Translations under genes and position numbers: made by a program
DNA from: Agrostemma githago
Lineage: Eukaryota > Streptophyta > Magnoliopsida > Caryophyllales > Caryophyllaceae
NCBI GenBank assembly: GCA_958450325.1
Contig: OY288248.1
Span: 46,142,005-46,206,004 of the forward strand
Direction of reading: 5' to 3'
Length of the DNA stretch: 64,000 nt
Part shown: positions 1 through 9,811 of the stretch, piece by piece
Layout: every line of letters begins with the position of its first letter
How positions within the stretch are numbered: position 1 is the first letter of the stretch
Notes under the pieces: generated by a model
Databases searched by the model: none
What the model was told of the DNA's origin: nothing
Seen by the model: only the letters and a program-made list of their open reading frames with translations

Positions 1-1146
1 TGGTCCTTGAGAATAAGAATAACCTTGATTGAATTGACTTGGATGAGGAGGTTTCGGTTGATAGTAGAACCCATATGGATTAGGATAAACCCTTTGATTG
101 GGGGCTCTTGGAATTGCACGATCTTGAAAAGGATATGGTCCTTGAGTTGGCATGGAATAAGATCTGGTTCCCAAATGAGGATTATTCGTTTGAGACTTTT
201 CATGGGTTCCTTGGGTGTTGGCTTGATAAGAATTCTCCTTTCTCATACATAATTCGGAGTCATGGTCATATCTCCCGCAATGATCACATGGAATCTCGAT
301 GTGATACAATTTGGGTGGTGAAGAGGATGGTCATCTTGGTGAACTCACCCTTCTTGGTGGAGTTGATCTTTTTGGAGATGTTCTAGTCTTGGGTGGAGAA
401 TTGGCTCTAGCAACATACACTTCAAATTGCTTAACCAACTCCTCGACTCTAGCTTCAAGTTCGGTTCTCCTTTCGGTTGACAAAGTTGACTCGCCACTTA
501 GCTCTTCGTGTTGATCATTTTTGGAATATTCATCATTCTTGGCTATCCTTTCAATGAGTTCTGTAGATTCGATTTCATTAAGCAAAAAGAAATCGCCTTT
601 TGCCGCCACATTGACATTATCTTTGGCGTTGTCCAATAATGAGTGGAAGAAAATATGAAGTAGAAGCCAACTAGGAATGCCGTAGTGTGGACACTTCCTT
701 TACAATGTTTGAAATCGGTCTCAAGCTTCACCTATGCTTTCATTTTCTTGTTGTTGGAACGTTTGAATTTCCCTTCGGAATTTGTTGGTCTTGGATGGTT
801 GGAAGTATCTTTGGAGGAAGGTGTTGCACAATTGCTCCCAAGTGCGAAAAGTAATGTTGGGGAAACTTTTAATCCATCTCCTTGCTCCATCACGCAAGGT
901 GCGTGGGAAAAGGATCCGACATAGTTGGCACTCGGTGACACCTTCAAGCTTGACACCAATAAGACTTATCTTGAAAAGACAAACATGTTCTATCACATCT
1001 TCATTCGGAAATCCTCGAAAAGTTTGTTGTTGAACCAAATTGATGATGGAAGGTTTAAGCACAAAACTTTTCGGGATGGCTTCAATGAAGACGGGAGAAG
1101 AAATCTCTTCAATAGATGGTTGAGAATGGGACCCAAGTGTAGCCAT
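1..1146 (-). pseudogene. gag: Athila-like gag, interrupted
   Basis: Structural capsid-nucleocapsid polyprotein of element C. The minus-strand ATG is at 1146. The first 141 codons carry the retrotransposon gag fold, with a GFPNEDVIEH motif and an RDGARRWIKS motif typical of Athila gag. The frame is broken by a stop at 721 and a further disturbance near 640; related sequence resumes in an acidic/Glu-rich spacer (636-331). A CCHC zinc knuckle (C-X2-C-X4-H-X4-C) is encoded at 288-247, followed by a Tyr/Pro/Gln-rich tail reaching the window edge. The start fits a position about 270 bp after the PBS. Lineage is inferred from motifs, not from an alignment; that it is broken is seen directly. Confidence 0.75.
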
Positions 1147-1418
1147 ACTTGAATCCTTGGATGTTGTTCAAAGGTGGGGTGTTGAGGAATGAAGAAATTG
1201 GTGGAAGATCACAATATCAAGTTGTTGCTTTGGTCACAATATTTCCAAGCGACTTGTTCTCTGAATGGGGATCAAGCAACCTAAATCAAAAGTATACCTA
1301 GGAAAAACTCAACAAACAATGAGCCTCCTAGCACCTAATGGTACTAGGGTATGAGGAAAGAAAAACAATTATCCATACACAATAAAACAAAGACTTAATC
1401 AATTAACTAATCGCCGCC

Positions 1419-1436
1419 TCCCCGGCAACGGCGCCA
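1419..1436 (-). promoter_or_regulatory. Primer binding site of element C (tRNA-Asp type)
   Basis: On the minus strand this reads TGGCGCCGTTGCCGGGGA, the motif generally assigned to tRNA-Asp priming in Athila-type elements. It lies 3 nt inside the 5' LTR end, where minus-strand reverse transcription would begin. The same motif occurs in element B at 47840-47857. Confidence 0.85.
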
Positions 1437-2609
1437 TTTTGATGCGCGCTGTCGCTGACACGCATGCAAACAATATTTTTAGTCCCAATTCCCTACTATG
1501 TAGTAGCGGCAAGTCGAGGTCGAACCACAGGGAGGCGGTTAAGCGAGACTGGTCAAGTCTAAGGTTTAGTTGCGATTGGGATTAGGATGGGGGGTTTTGG
1601 GACGAGAGGAGTTGAACTAATGCTAGCGAGCTACACAACTAAAGCTAGAAACAATAATGGGAAAGGCGTTAGGGAGAGTCAGGGAGTCGGAAATCAAGAT
1701 AAAAGTATAACATTGCAAGAATTATCACAAGGTGTATAAGGGAGGTTCCACCTTTCGGTTTCCCTACCGACCAAGTCTAAGCCCGCTTTCGCAACAGATA
1801 AACTAAGGTCTCTAGACAGAATTACCCAAACCCCGAGTTCCCCATATTGATCCGGGTGAGTCAAGTCAACCTAGGTGATCAAGCTAAATCAAACAAAACA
1901 CAACAATATCATCAAGACAAATCACCCTCAAATGCAATATTCTCACAAGATAAAACCTTTTCCTAGAATTCCTCCTCCCCTAGCCCCCTAACTAAAATCT
2001 ACTCACTACCCATAATGAAACTAACACTAAGGAGACTAGGAGAAAGACTAAACATGATTGAACTAGAGCAGAAATAACTAATCTAACACAATAAAGAAAA
2101 CTACACTAACAAAACAACACTAAGGAGAAAAATAAACAAACACACAAATTATGGAGAAAATAACTAAGGAGAGAGATAAACAAACAAACAATGGAAAACT
2201 ACACTAACATGAAGAATGACAAGACAAACAATGGATTAACAAGAAACTAAAAATAAAATTAATTAATGGAGAAAGGGAGAGGAAAGAAACTGCCAACAAC
2301 GGAGGAAAACTCAAAAGGAGAAGATGAAGATTAACATGAAGCTTCAAGAAATAATATAAAGATCTTGTCACTAAACCCTTGAATTTTCAATTAAAACGCA
2401 AGTCTTCAACTAAAGATGGAAACTTGATTACAAATTATGGAGTAGAATTAATCTAATACTAATCAAATTTTACTAATTCTATGAAGATTTTTACTAAGAG
2501 GGCTTACTACAACTACTACTACTACTACTACTACTAAGGATCTTCTACCCTACTCCTAATCTAGAAGGCTCACTCAAGGCACAAGAGTGACACAAAACCC
2601 TAGGTTAAC

Positions 2610-2620
2610 TATATATATAC
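2610..2620 (-). promoter_or_regulatory. TATA box of the element C LTR
   Basis: A minus-strand GTATATATATAG run in an otherwise mixed region, with the palindrome cluster about 120 bp upstream. It probably sets the start of C's genomic transcript. The assignment is by sequence only. Confidence 0.5.
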
Positions 2621-2741
2621 TAGTCTTAATGGGTCACACAATCTTAAGCCCATAATCCAATTCCTCTTCTTTAAGTTAGACCTTCACCCTTTGCATCTTC
2701 ATGGGGCAAAACTTCACCCTGCGGTTTACGAGCTGACACCA

Positions 2742-2930
2742 CCGGGTGAAATTTCACCCGGTGAGATTTTCTTCTCATTTCACGATTTTTGGCGCTTTTC
2801 TCCATCGAGCGAAATTTCACCCGGTCGTTTCGCCCGGTGGTGAGTGTCCACGAAAATCTTCGGGAGTTGAAAAATGTCGTCGGGCGAAATTTTGCCCGGT
2901 GATAACTCATCGGATGAAATTTCATCCGGT
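2742..2930. repeat. Palindrome cluster in the element C LTR
   Basis: Repeated short palindromes with a GAAATTTC-like core: CCGGGTGAAATTTCACCCGG (2742-2761, perfect), a version at about 2808-2825, CGGGCGAAATTTTGCCCG (2881-2898) and CGGATGAAATTTCATCCG (2911-2928, perfect). The arms vary between copies yet stay complementary. The cluster sits upstream of the LTR TATA box on the minus strand. Confidence 0.85.
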
Positions 2931-3776
2931 GATACTCCGCCTCTTTTCCGGTCTCTTTCTTTGTCAATCAATTGGATTACTTGAACTTTCAGATGTGTGC
3001 TTTGCTCTTTGGACCGTATCTCTCTCATGCTCGTAGAAGCTCAGACACGTTTTTGGTCGAAAATCCTATCAAAATGGACAGAAAACTACCAAAAACACGT
3101 AAAATGCAAAAGAGAGACACTAATGCGAGAATTACTCAAAATACGGCGATAATCGCACTTTAATCTCGCAGAACGGAGGAAAAACAGGTCTAAATAGTAG
3201 GAAAAATGGTCCAAATTTGGCACACAACAACTGGGACTGCGTTTCTCACGGCGGGGGCCGCGACAGCCCCAGGGACTATCCATTTCCAGGCTTCGACGAA
3301 GACTGAAGCTCCCTGACCTCCTATTAGCTGAGCCGGACCCTAGGCCTATTCCGGTCTCTTATGACTTGTTTTGTGTTGTATCTGTCCTGTAACTTTTGAC
3401 CCTTGGGTTTCTTTAATAAAATAATTATGGCTTCTGTTTTGTTATTTTTTTAATGACGTAATATGGCTCTTCAGCTTCCATCTTTTAAAATTTTGATGCC
3501 TTGGGATGTGATGGTTAGGTTAGTTTGAGGGGTGACATGTGTAAGGATGCCATGGGGTGACATCAGTTTCCCCTTTCACTTTTCAAACAAAAACTCAGCC
3601 ATCTTCATCTTTTCCTTCTTGAATGTTCATTAATTTTGGAGAGAGCTTGCTCTTTGGTTTCTCAAACACTTTTTCCCAGGCGATCTTGAAGATTCAAATA
3701 GGTTAAAGCTCAACCCTTAGCTCTTTCCTTCCTTTTTTCCCTTCTTCACCCATTAACGTTTCTGGAAGAAAGAAAA

Positions 3777-6165
3777 ATGACCCAACCTTATCGCCGATCA
3801 CTGTTGTTTTCTGACCCTCCCAGCGGTGTTCCGGGGCAGGATGACGAGGAGGCCTGTTTTAGCCATCCCTCTTCCTCCGCAGGGTAGGATGTTACTGTGG
3901 CGCCAGTGCCGCCCTCAATCGTGCCTGGAAGGCCTCCCCCTGTTGACGAAAGTGGGGGTGCGAGCTCTCTTGAGCCTGCTCTCTCTAACGTCTCTGATTC
4001 GGACTCGAAGGCTTTGGAGGTGGATCCGCTCACCGTTGCTGGCCCCTTAAGGGCAAGAGTAGTTGATGGCTCTTATCGCCTGGACAAGAGCAAGTATAGG
4101 GTTCCTCTGCACATGTATCCTAACCCGGCGGCACGTGAGGAGATTCTCATTAGTAACGCCGCAGAGGCTATTGCAAATTTTTATGATTTCGAGTCGGAAT
4201 ATTTGGTCGTCATACCGGGGGAGAAGGATACAGTTTGCAACCCTCCGGCGGAGTGTATTGCATTTTGTCGTAAGTGCCTGGAGTATGGGCTTCGATTCCC
4301 TCTCCACCCCTTTTTTGAAGAAGCTTTTAAGCGCATGAATGTGGCCATTGCCCAGCTGATGGCAGTGTCCATCTGGACCATGGTGTTCTATGCCTAGATC
4401 TGCTTGTTCGAGGAGTATCAGCCCTCGAGTGATGCTTTCAGATATATGATGGGCCTGCAAATGGGCCACTCGTCGGATGGCCCTTCAGGCTATCTTTCTT
4501 TGAATAGGAAGAAGGGTTTTTCACCGGTTTGAACAGTGTTGTCCAGCGTTAAGCATTGGAAGAATAACTTTCTATATATACATCCGGCGTGAAGCGGGGT
4601 GGTCTATCCCTCGTCATTTTAGAAACAATGTCCACACCCGCCTGGAAACAGCCGAGGAGTACCACCCGGCCCTGAAGTCGGAGGGCGGGGTTTGGAAGTG
4701 AGGCTATCGTCGTAGGAGAAGAAGATAGTGAACTTCTTCAAATGCGAGAAATATGGGAACATAGTGGCCCCTACTAGGTGGCTCCCTTCGGTTGAACTCA
4801 TAGCGACTGATGAGTTTCTGACCCCTGTGGGGTTGAACCCCTCGCGCCCCATAGGTAGCTGGGGGTCTTCCACATGCGCGTACTGCCTTATAGGAATACC
4901 TGCATGCTAATCTCGTTGTTTTTGTTCTTGTAGACTCATACGACCCCTATTGGACCGGTCGACACCTGCGTGCCCTTGAACTTGATAGGGAATACTCTCC
5001 TACCACATCACGCCCTCTTACTCTTTTAGACTATAAAAAAGAGAGCCTCATGGGACACGTGAAGAGTCTGTCCGCCGGGAAGACCCGTTTTCCTACCTGG
5101 GGGTCGACTGGTCGTGCTCCAGCATCGGCTCCTGCTGCAGGGCCTGCCCAAGGGAGGAGTGAAAGCTCTGTGGCGGCGCGCCCGATGGTTGCTTGGTGCG
5201 AGGTTTCTCCTGCTGTAGGTCAGCCTTCTGCTGTTGCTGTCCTGACTACACCTTCGGCAGAGGAGGCCGAGGAAACGATCTCTCCTCTGACCAGAAAAAG
5301 AAAAGACAAGGAACCCATGACAGCTAAGCAGCTGATCGACTGGGAGGTCGAGGTCAGTACACCCCAGCCTAAGCGCCATACCCCCAATCTTCCCGAGACG
5401 TTGCTCGGTCAGCGGAACGCGGAATGGAACAATGCTGTGGACAGTATTGATCCTTCTGCTCTTCTTTCCGACTCTTCAACTCTCACCTTGAACCAGACTG
5501 CCAAGGTATTGGCGCATGTTAGCGCTAAGGCTCAGAATCTCCTCAACCGCTGCTCTATGGTTTTCCAAAGGTTTGCCAAACTGGCAGCCCTCAACCGCAT
5601 GAGCGACGAGGAGCTGACCATTACTCTGGTGTCTTCCCTCTCTGACCGTATATCTGTGGTCGAGAGAGATGTTGCACTCATATCCAGCTTACGAAACAAG
5701 CTGGCTGAGCGTGAGAGTGAGCTGAAGAAGGCCCAGCGTCAATCGGCCAACTAGAAGGAGCAAAGAGAGACAGCTTTAAAGGAGGTGTCAGGGTTGGAAG
5801 TTGAGCTGGCCCAGGCGAAGAAACATTCGACGGAGCTGGAATAGCAGCTCAAGGACTCCGCTGGTCGGCTATCAGAGGTGGAGTCTGAGCTGTTAGGGGT
5901 TCGGAAAAAGTGCTAGGAGCTGGAAGCGCAGAGGGAGGCCTGGCTGAAGGAGAAAAAGGAGATTGTGAAAGAGGCCAACGAGAAGGTAGTCCAAGCCTTC
6001 GAGGAAGGGGCTTCCTCAGTTACTGAATTCTGTGTGGAAGTTATGAAGGAGCTGATGCCAGACTTTGATGAGGAGGCCTTCAACAAGCTGGACACTATCA
6101 AGGATGAGGCCAGGGTCAACAAGCCGTCGCAGAAGGGTCCTGACGGGTCATCGGCCCCTGCCTAA
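3777..6165 (+). pseudogene. Antisense ORF of element A: putative gypsy-type 'transposase' domain plus coiled coil
   Basis: Opposite in strand to A's gag-pol and located between integrase and 3' LTR, as described for additional antisense ORFs of Tat elements. The ATG is at 3777. The N-terminal half (about 4050-4400) contains motifs such as YRVPLHMYPNP and GLRFPLHPFF, which resemble the 'putative gypsy type transposon' family (PF04195, from memory). The region 5050-6165 is charged and coiled-coil-like. Seen breaks are in-frame stops at 3885 and 4395, a frame change near 4530-4600, and stops at 5752 and about 5842. A plausible acceptor (TTCTTGTAG) near 4933 suggests an intron ending there. Function is unknown; I infer an element-encoded accessory protein, now dead. 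Confidence 0.6.
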
Positions 6166-6462
6166 GGGGCGCCTCCTGCGTAAGATTTAGGGCAGTCGTC
6201 CTCCAAAGGCTCATGTCCCTACCCCTGAAGATTTAGGGTCCTGTTTCTCCTTCAGTGCCTTTATGTCTTGTTTTTAATCTACCTTTTTTTAATCTCTTAT
6301 TTTCCTCTGTTCTTCAAACTTATCTATGAACTTGTTTCTAAATTTTGTTAATCTTCTTACGAACTTCACTTGTTTTTGAATTTTGGAGTTGGTTTTTACC
6401 CTTAGCCTTTTACCAATCTTGTTTTTCGTCTTACGTCTGATTGTATCCCTTCTGCCTGCCTA

Positions 6463-6732
6463 GAGGTAGGCAGAGGGACTTACGATTTTTATACAAGGCT
6501 GAGTGTGCCTTAGGCGGCCTTGTTGGTTCGGCTTTGTCGCACAGCCTGTCCCTGGCTTCTGCTCGAAGCCAGAGGGCATGCTCTCTGCCCGGTTGGGGGT
6601 AGGCAAGATAACTTGTGCTTTTTATACAAGGCTCTACGTGTCTTACGCCTTGTTGGTTCGGCTTTGCCACCCGGCCTGTCCCAGACATTTGGTCGAAGTC
6701 GAGGGGCCTGCCCCCTGCCTTCCAGGAGGTGG
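6463..6732 (-). repeat. 3' UTR tandem repeats of element A, left part
   Basis: Units of about 132-133 bp beginning with a GAGGTAGGCAGAGGGACTT-like motif at 6463 and 6596; a third begins at 6725 and is cut by CACTA-1. Each contains a TTATACAAGGCT block and a TTGTTGGTTCGGCTTTG block. The array resumes at 45688, giving about five units. Short open frames across it are repeat artefacts. Confidence 0.85.
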
Positions 6733-6747
6733 CACTACTAGAAAATA
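6733..6747 (+). repeat. Left terminal inverted repeat of CACTA-1
   Basis: CACTACTAGAAAATA. It pairs with the right terminus over CACTACTAGAA plus a weaker extension. Preceded by TSD TGG (6730-6732). Confidence 0.9.
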
Positions 6748-6770
6748 TACCAAAGAAATCATGTAAAAAG

Positions 6771-6822
6771 ACCCTAAGACACCATTATGGAGATGATCTC
6801 CAGGTCAACGGTGTCTTAGGGT
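6771..6822. repeat. Perfect 13-bp hairpin in the CACTA-1 left subterminal region
   Basis: ACCCTAAGACACC at 6771-6783 is repeated in exact inverted orientation at 6810-6822, with a 26-nt loop. The arms contain the GACACC/GGTGTC motif that recurs in the right subterminal region (about 45510-45620). It may be a transposase-binding element. Confidence 0.75.
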
Positions 6823-6950
6823 AAGAAACCATGTATGTAAAATGATTTCTTTGCTTAAGTTTTAGAAATCAATTTTAAGAGATAAATGATTTCTTTGGTT
6901 CATGAGAAAGACACCTTATTGGAGAGATAAATGATTTCTTATCTCAACAT

Positions 6951-7125
6951 AATAAACCATGTAATGCATTAAATGGTTTCTTTGCCTACCAACTTAATAA
7001 ACCATGTAATATACTTAAATTGTTTCTTTGCCTACCAACTTAATAAACCATGTAATATACTTAAATAGTTTCTTTGCCTACCAACTTAATAAACCATGTA
7101 ATATACTTAAATAGTTTCTTTGCCT
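6951..7125 (+). repeat. 45-46 bp tandem repeat, about four copies
   Basis: Units start AATAAACCATGTAAT at 6951, 6996, 7042 and 7088 and end in TTTCTTTGCCTACCAACTT; the last is incomplete. They carry the subterminal TTTCTTTG motif of CACTA-1. From 7126 to 7392 I see only AT-rich sequence without a gene. Confidence 0.85.
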
Positions 7126-7392
7126 CTTTGATATGTATATTTTTTTTAATTTGTTTAATATTTAAAATACCGCAACCATTAAAATATAATATACTCATTT
7201 TCATATACGTAAACTAAAAATAGACACAAATTTTCATAAAATGTCTCCCATATATATAATGATGTTCCAAGATGTGTCAAAATTACATTACAAGCACAAA
7301 ATAGTGCACTATAACATAAATATCCCAAAAAATGAGTATATTCTCCAAAAACAATATCTTTTCTAAAATGAATCTAACTATTCACTTTGTAA

Positions 7393-7686
7393 TCAATGTT
7401 CCTCATCTTCTACTTCTTCTCTGTGCTCGAAAACAAACGTAATCCACATCTCTCGTACCTCATCAATCATTTGTTGTGTATACGATTTGTGTACATCTTT
7501 AAAATACTACAAGGAAATAATTAGTAGATAATGATATGACATGTATTACAAGATAGAGTATAATTATAATCGTGAAAACAGAAGAGAAAAGTAACCTACC
7601 TCTCGTTCGTAAATAATAAGAACGATACGCTACCCTGCCTTTGAAGGCCTTGTGAGATCTAAACAAATGGTCGCCAAGTATATAAC
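7393..7686 (-). pseudogene. Two-exon 3' end of an unidentified gene in CACTA-1
   Basis: The minus strand shows two open segments joined by good splice signals. Exon 7686-7600 follows a TTTTAG acceptor and ends at GAGAG|GTAGGTT. Exon 7496-7393 follows TTTTAAAG and ends in a TGA at 7395-7393. The exon phases agree (one nt plus two nt), giving about 60 codons with an acidic end, EHREEVEDEEH, and no internal stop. I do not recognise the protein. It may be a captured host gene or the end of a CACTA accessory protein. A further compatible exon lies upstream at 8120-8019. Exon structure is inferred from sequence alone. Confidence 0.4.
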
Positions 7687-8018
7687 CTAAAATGTTTACA
7701 GAAAATTGGGATAATAAAAAAGAATACAAAAAAACAAGTTAAAAACAAAGTAATTGGCTCGTTTGAAGCAACAAAAAAGGAGCATGAACATAATTAAGTG
7801 ATGTTGAGCTCAACAGAAAAGGCCAAATCGGCAACAAAGAGTAAAATCTTGTGAAATCAAAACGACATTCACAAGGAGGATCTAATTAATTAAACTAACA
7901 CAATCAATCACAAATTAGATGATAAAACCAAAAAAATTTGATGAAAGAGTTAGGGTTTGAGACTTGAGACGAGCAATTTAGTCATTGAAATGTAAAAAAA
8001 AAATAACCACGCACTTAC

Positions 8019-8120
8019 AAGTTGACAAGAGGTGATCATTCTGGATTGCGAGTCGTCAACTCCAAGTAACCTTCGCCTCTCAAGTTCACTAGGATATTCA
8101 ATCAAAATCGTCAGTTTAAC
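8019..8120 (-). pseudogene. Putative internal exon of the CACTA-1 gene fragment
   Basis: A minus-strand 34-codon open segment bounded by a TTTTAG acceptor (just above 8120) and a GTAAGTG donor (8018 downward). It encodes a charged stretch including PSELERRRLLGVDDSQ. The phase does not join directly to the exon at 7686, so another small exon or an altered donor must lie between. From 8121 to 8514 I see no gene. Confidence 0.35.
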
Positions 8121-8514
8121 CTAAAATTTCGATTGAAATGCTGTACAAAAACTCATTAGCACAATGAATGTTTTGAAGCCAAAATCAAAAGAAAATGCAA
8201 TCTCAATTCCCTTGTATAGTAATAAATTGGTAGCAATTTCCAGCACACTTTGAATAAGTTCAAACATGTAGACACGTGAAGACATTTGGTTACACAAAAG
8301 GGAAGTATAAGAATTTTGGCAAACTCAAAGAAAACAGTAAAGGAGCCACACTCGATTTTAAAGAAAGAAGAAAAGCTATAGAATAAAAAACTTACTAATT
8401 CAACAACAAAAACAAAAACAATACACTAGATTGAATAAAAAGAAAATAGAACAGATTGACTAGATCAAAAGAAATAAAAAAGAAATACACCAGATTGAAT
8501 AAATTAGTCGAAAG

Positions 8515-9797
8515 TATTAATAATTAGGGAATTTTAATTTTATAAATTTTGGAAACACCCTAATTAGTAGTAATAAAATGTTTAAGACATTTTTAATCAT
8601 TTTATAAACACTCGTATGATGTTTCATTAATTTCATAAACCTAAATGTTCTCACTTTATCAATTAATATGGTTAAGGCCGAAAGTACTAGTTTTATAAAT
8701 CTATATCGTTTACTAAAAATGTGTTATTAGTATAAACTAGTATTTTGCTATTTTGATATGATGCTATTTTTAGTAAGTTTCTAAAAATAGAAGTTTCCTA
8801 AAATAGAAAATTTCCTCTTTAGGAAAGTGATTCCTTTTCATTTTGTTCTCTTATTGTTTATGTTGAATACATCTTTTAAATATCGATAATGGATTGTTTT
8901 GGAGTTATGGAATAAGGATAAGTGTGGGTTTAGAGTAATATAGTCTGGGATGTACGTTTTGCCATCAACTATAAAGCTGGTGTGTCTATGTTGAGACACA
9001 TTGGTCGTTGAACTGAGCATTGTTTGTGTTCAGGAGTGTGTATATTTTAACCTTAAACTTAGATATCGCATCGTGTAAGTCGCTGTCGGGTTGAACTGGA
9101 TTACGGTTGGTGTCCAGGAGGGGTGTACATTACTTAAGCCAGGACCTCGCTGCACGCAGTCCTGTTATGGTTGAGTTGCCTAGTTAGAGACCGAAGTCTG
9201 TTTTGTTTTGACTAAGTTCTCGAAGCTAGTTTAGTATTGTCTTAGTGAAAGTCTAGATTCTACATTAATCCTATCCATAACGCCATTTTGACTATTTTTA
9301 TTATTATCGATATAATTTGGTTGCAGGTTGGCAAATGTTTTATGTTTTCTCCGGAAAACTCATTTTTATTATATTGTTTCGATACGTGAAGTTTTTCACT
9401 GAAAACTTATTTTCATTATAATGTTTTACTGTTTTCTGTCTTTACTATTTTTCCTATATTAGTAATTACTGTTTTAAAATCCTGTTATACGGCTGGGAGA
9501 ACGTTGACGTTGCTCCTCACTGATTGTGGCTGTTATGTTCTTAACATGACAGGTATGCATGTTTCCGGGTGTGGGCTAGCGGGCAGACATGATCCTTGCT
9601 CGATTAATTTTAATAATTATGTTTTGTGGATTGTTAAACCCTTTTGTGGATTTACTTAATTTTTGGTCATTTTATTTAAGGCCTATTGTTTGACTTTAAT
9701 ATTTTAATTTTTACTAAGACATAGTTACGGTGTGCTTTAATCCCGACTCTACAGTGTTTCCGCCACTGTATCGCGTTAGATTTTCTAGGGGATTACA
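8515..9797 (+). repeat. 5' LTR of element D, 5'-truncated
   Basis: Matches 27267-28547 nearly base for base (a 60-codon frame inside is identical in both copies) and ends in the same GATTACA. The first ~2.2 kb of the LTR, present at 25051-27266, is missing, so a deletion joined this LTR to CACTA-1 sequence at 8514/8515. Confidence 0.9.
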
Positions 9798-9799
9798 GT

Positions 9800-9811
9800 T
9801 GGTATCAGAGC
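9800..9811 (+). promoter_or_regulatory. Primer binding site of element D (initiator tRNA-Met type)
   Basis: TGGTATCAGAGC, two bases after the 5' LTR end GATTACA. This is the standard plant retrotransposon PBS complementary to the 3' end of initiator tRNA-Met. Confidence 0.9.

Larger units (their letters stand above)
1..3229 (-). mobile_element. Element C: Athila-like Ty3/gypsy retrotransposon, 5' part (runs off the left edge)
   Basis: A minus-strand LTR retrotransposon whose 5' LTR, primer binding site and gag are in the window; pol and the 3' LTR would lie to the left. The order LTR, tRNA-Asp-type PBS, gag with zinc knuckle is clear. It is inserted in the 3' LTR start of element A: only 36 bp of that LTR remain between C and A's polypurine tract. 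The right edge (3229) is set by the minus-strand TGTTG start opposite a CATCA end at 1440. The TSD cannot be checked because the left end is absent. Confidence 0.8.
1440..3229 (-). repeat. 5' LTR of element C (~1.79 kb)
   Basis: The minus-strand ends are TGTTG and CATCA, an imperfect TG...CA pair, and the PBS follows directly. It contains a (CTA)n run near 2507-2535, a TATA-like box and a palindrome cluster. The second LTR is outside the window, so the boundaries come from the end motifs and PBS only. I see no coding capacity in it. Confidence 0.65.
3230..6732 (-). mobile_element. Element A (Tat-lineage retrotransposon), 3' segment
   Basis: The left-hand piece of the minus-strand element whose gag-pol lies at 58838-63936. 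It holds the start of the 3' LTR (minus-strand TGTCGCGGCC from 3265) preceded by a short G-rich tract (about 3266-3275), an antisense gene, and 3' UTR tandem repeats. Continuity with the rest of A is shown by the tandem repeat, which resumes at 45688 after CACTA-1. The stretch 3276-3776 holds no gene and is probably the promoter/leader side of the antisense gene. The LTR call rests on a start motif only. Confidence 0.7.

Noticed and set aside
2671..3036. Open frames on both strands with repeating KFHP/MKFHPV peptides
   Set aside because: By-product of the palindromes in the element C LTR; no start context or homology supports a gene.
3086..3283. Possible host gene exon spanning the C/A junction
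   Set aside because: The frame crosses the inferred insertion border of element C into element A and has no family resemblance.
8838..9020. A 60-codon minus-strand frame found identically at 27588-27770
   Set aside because: Identity is explained by the two LTR copies of element D; the frame has no recognisable motif.
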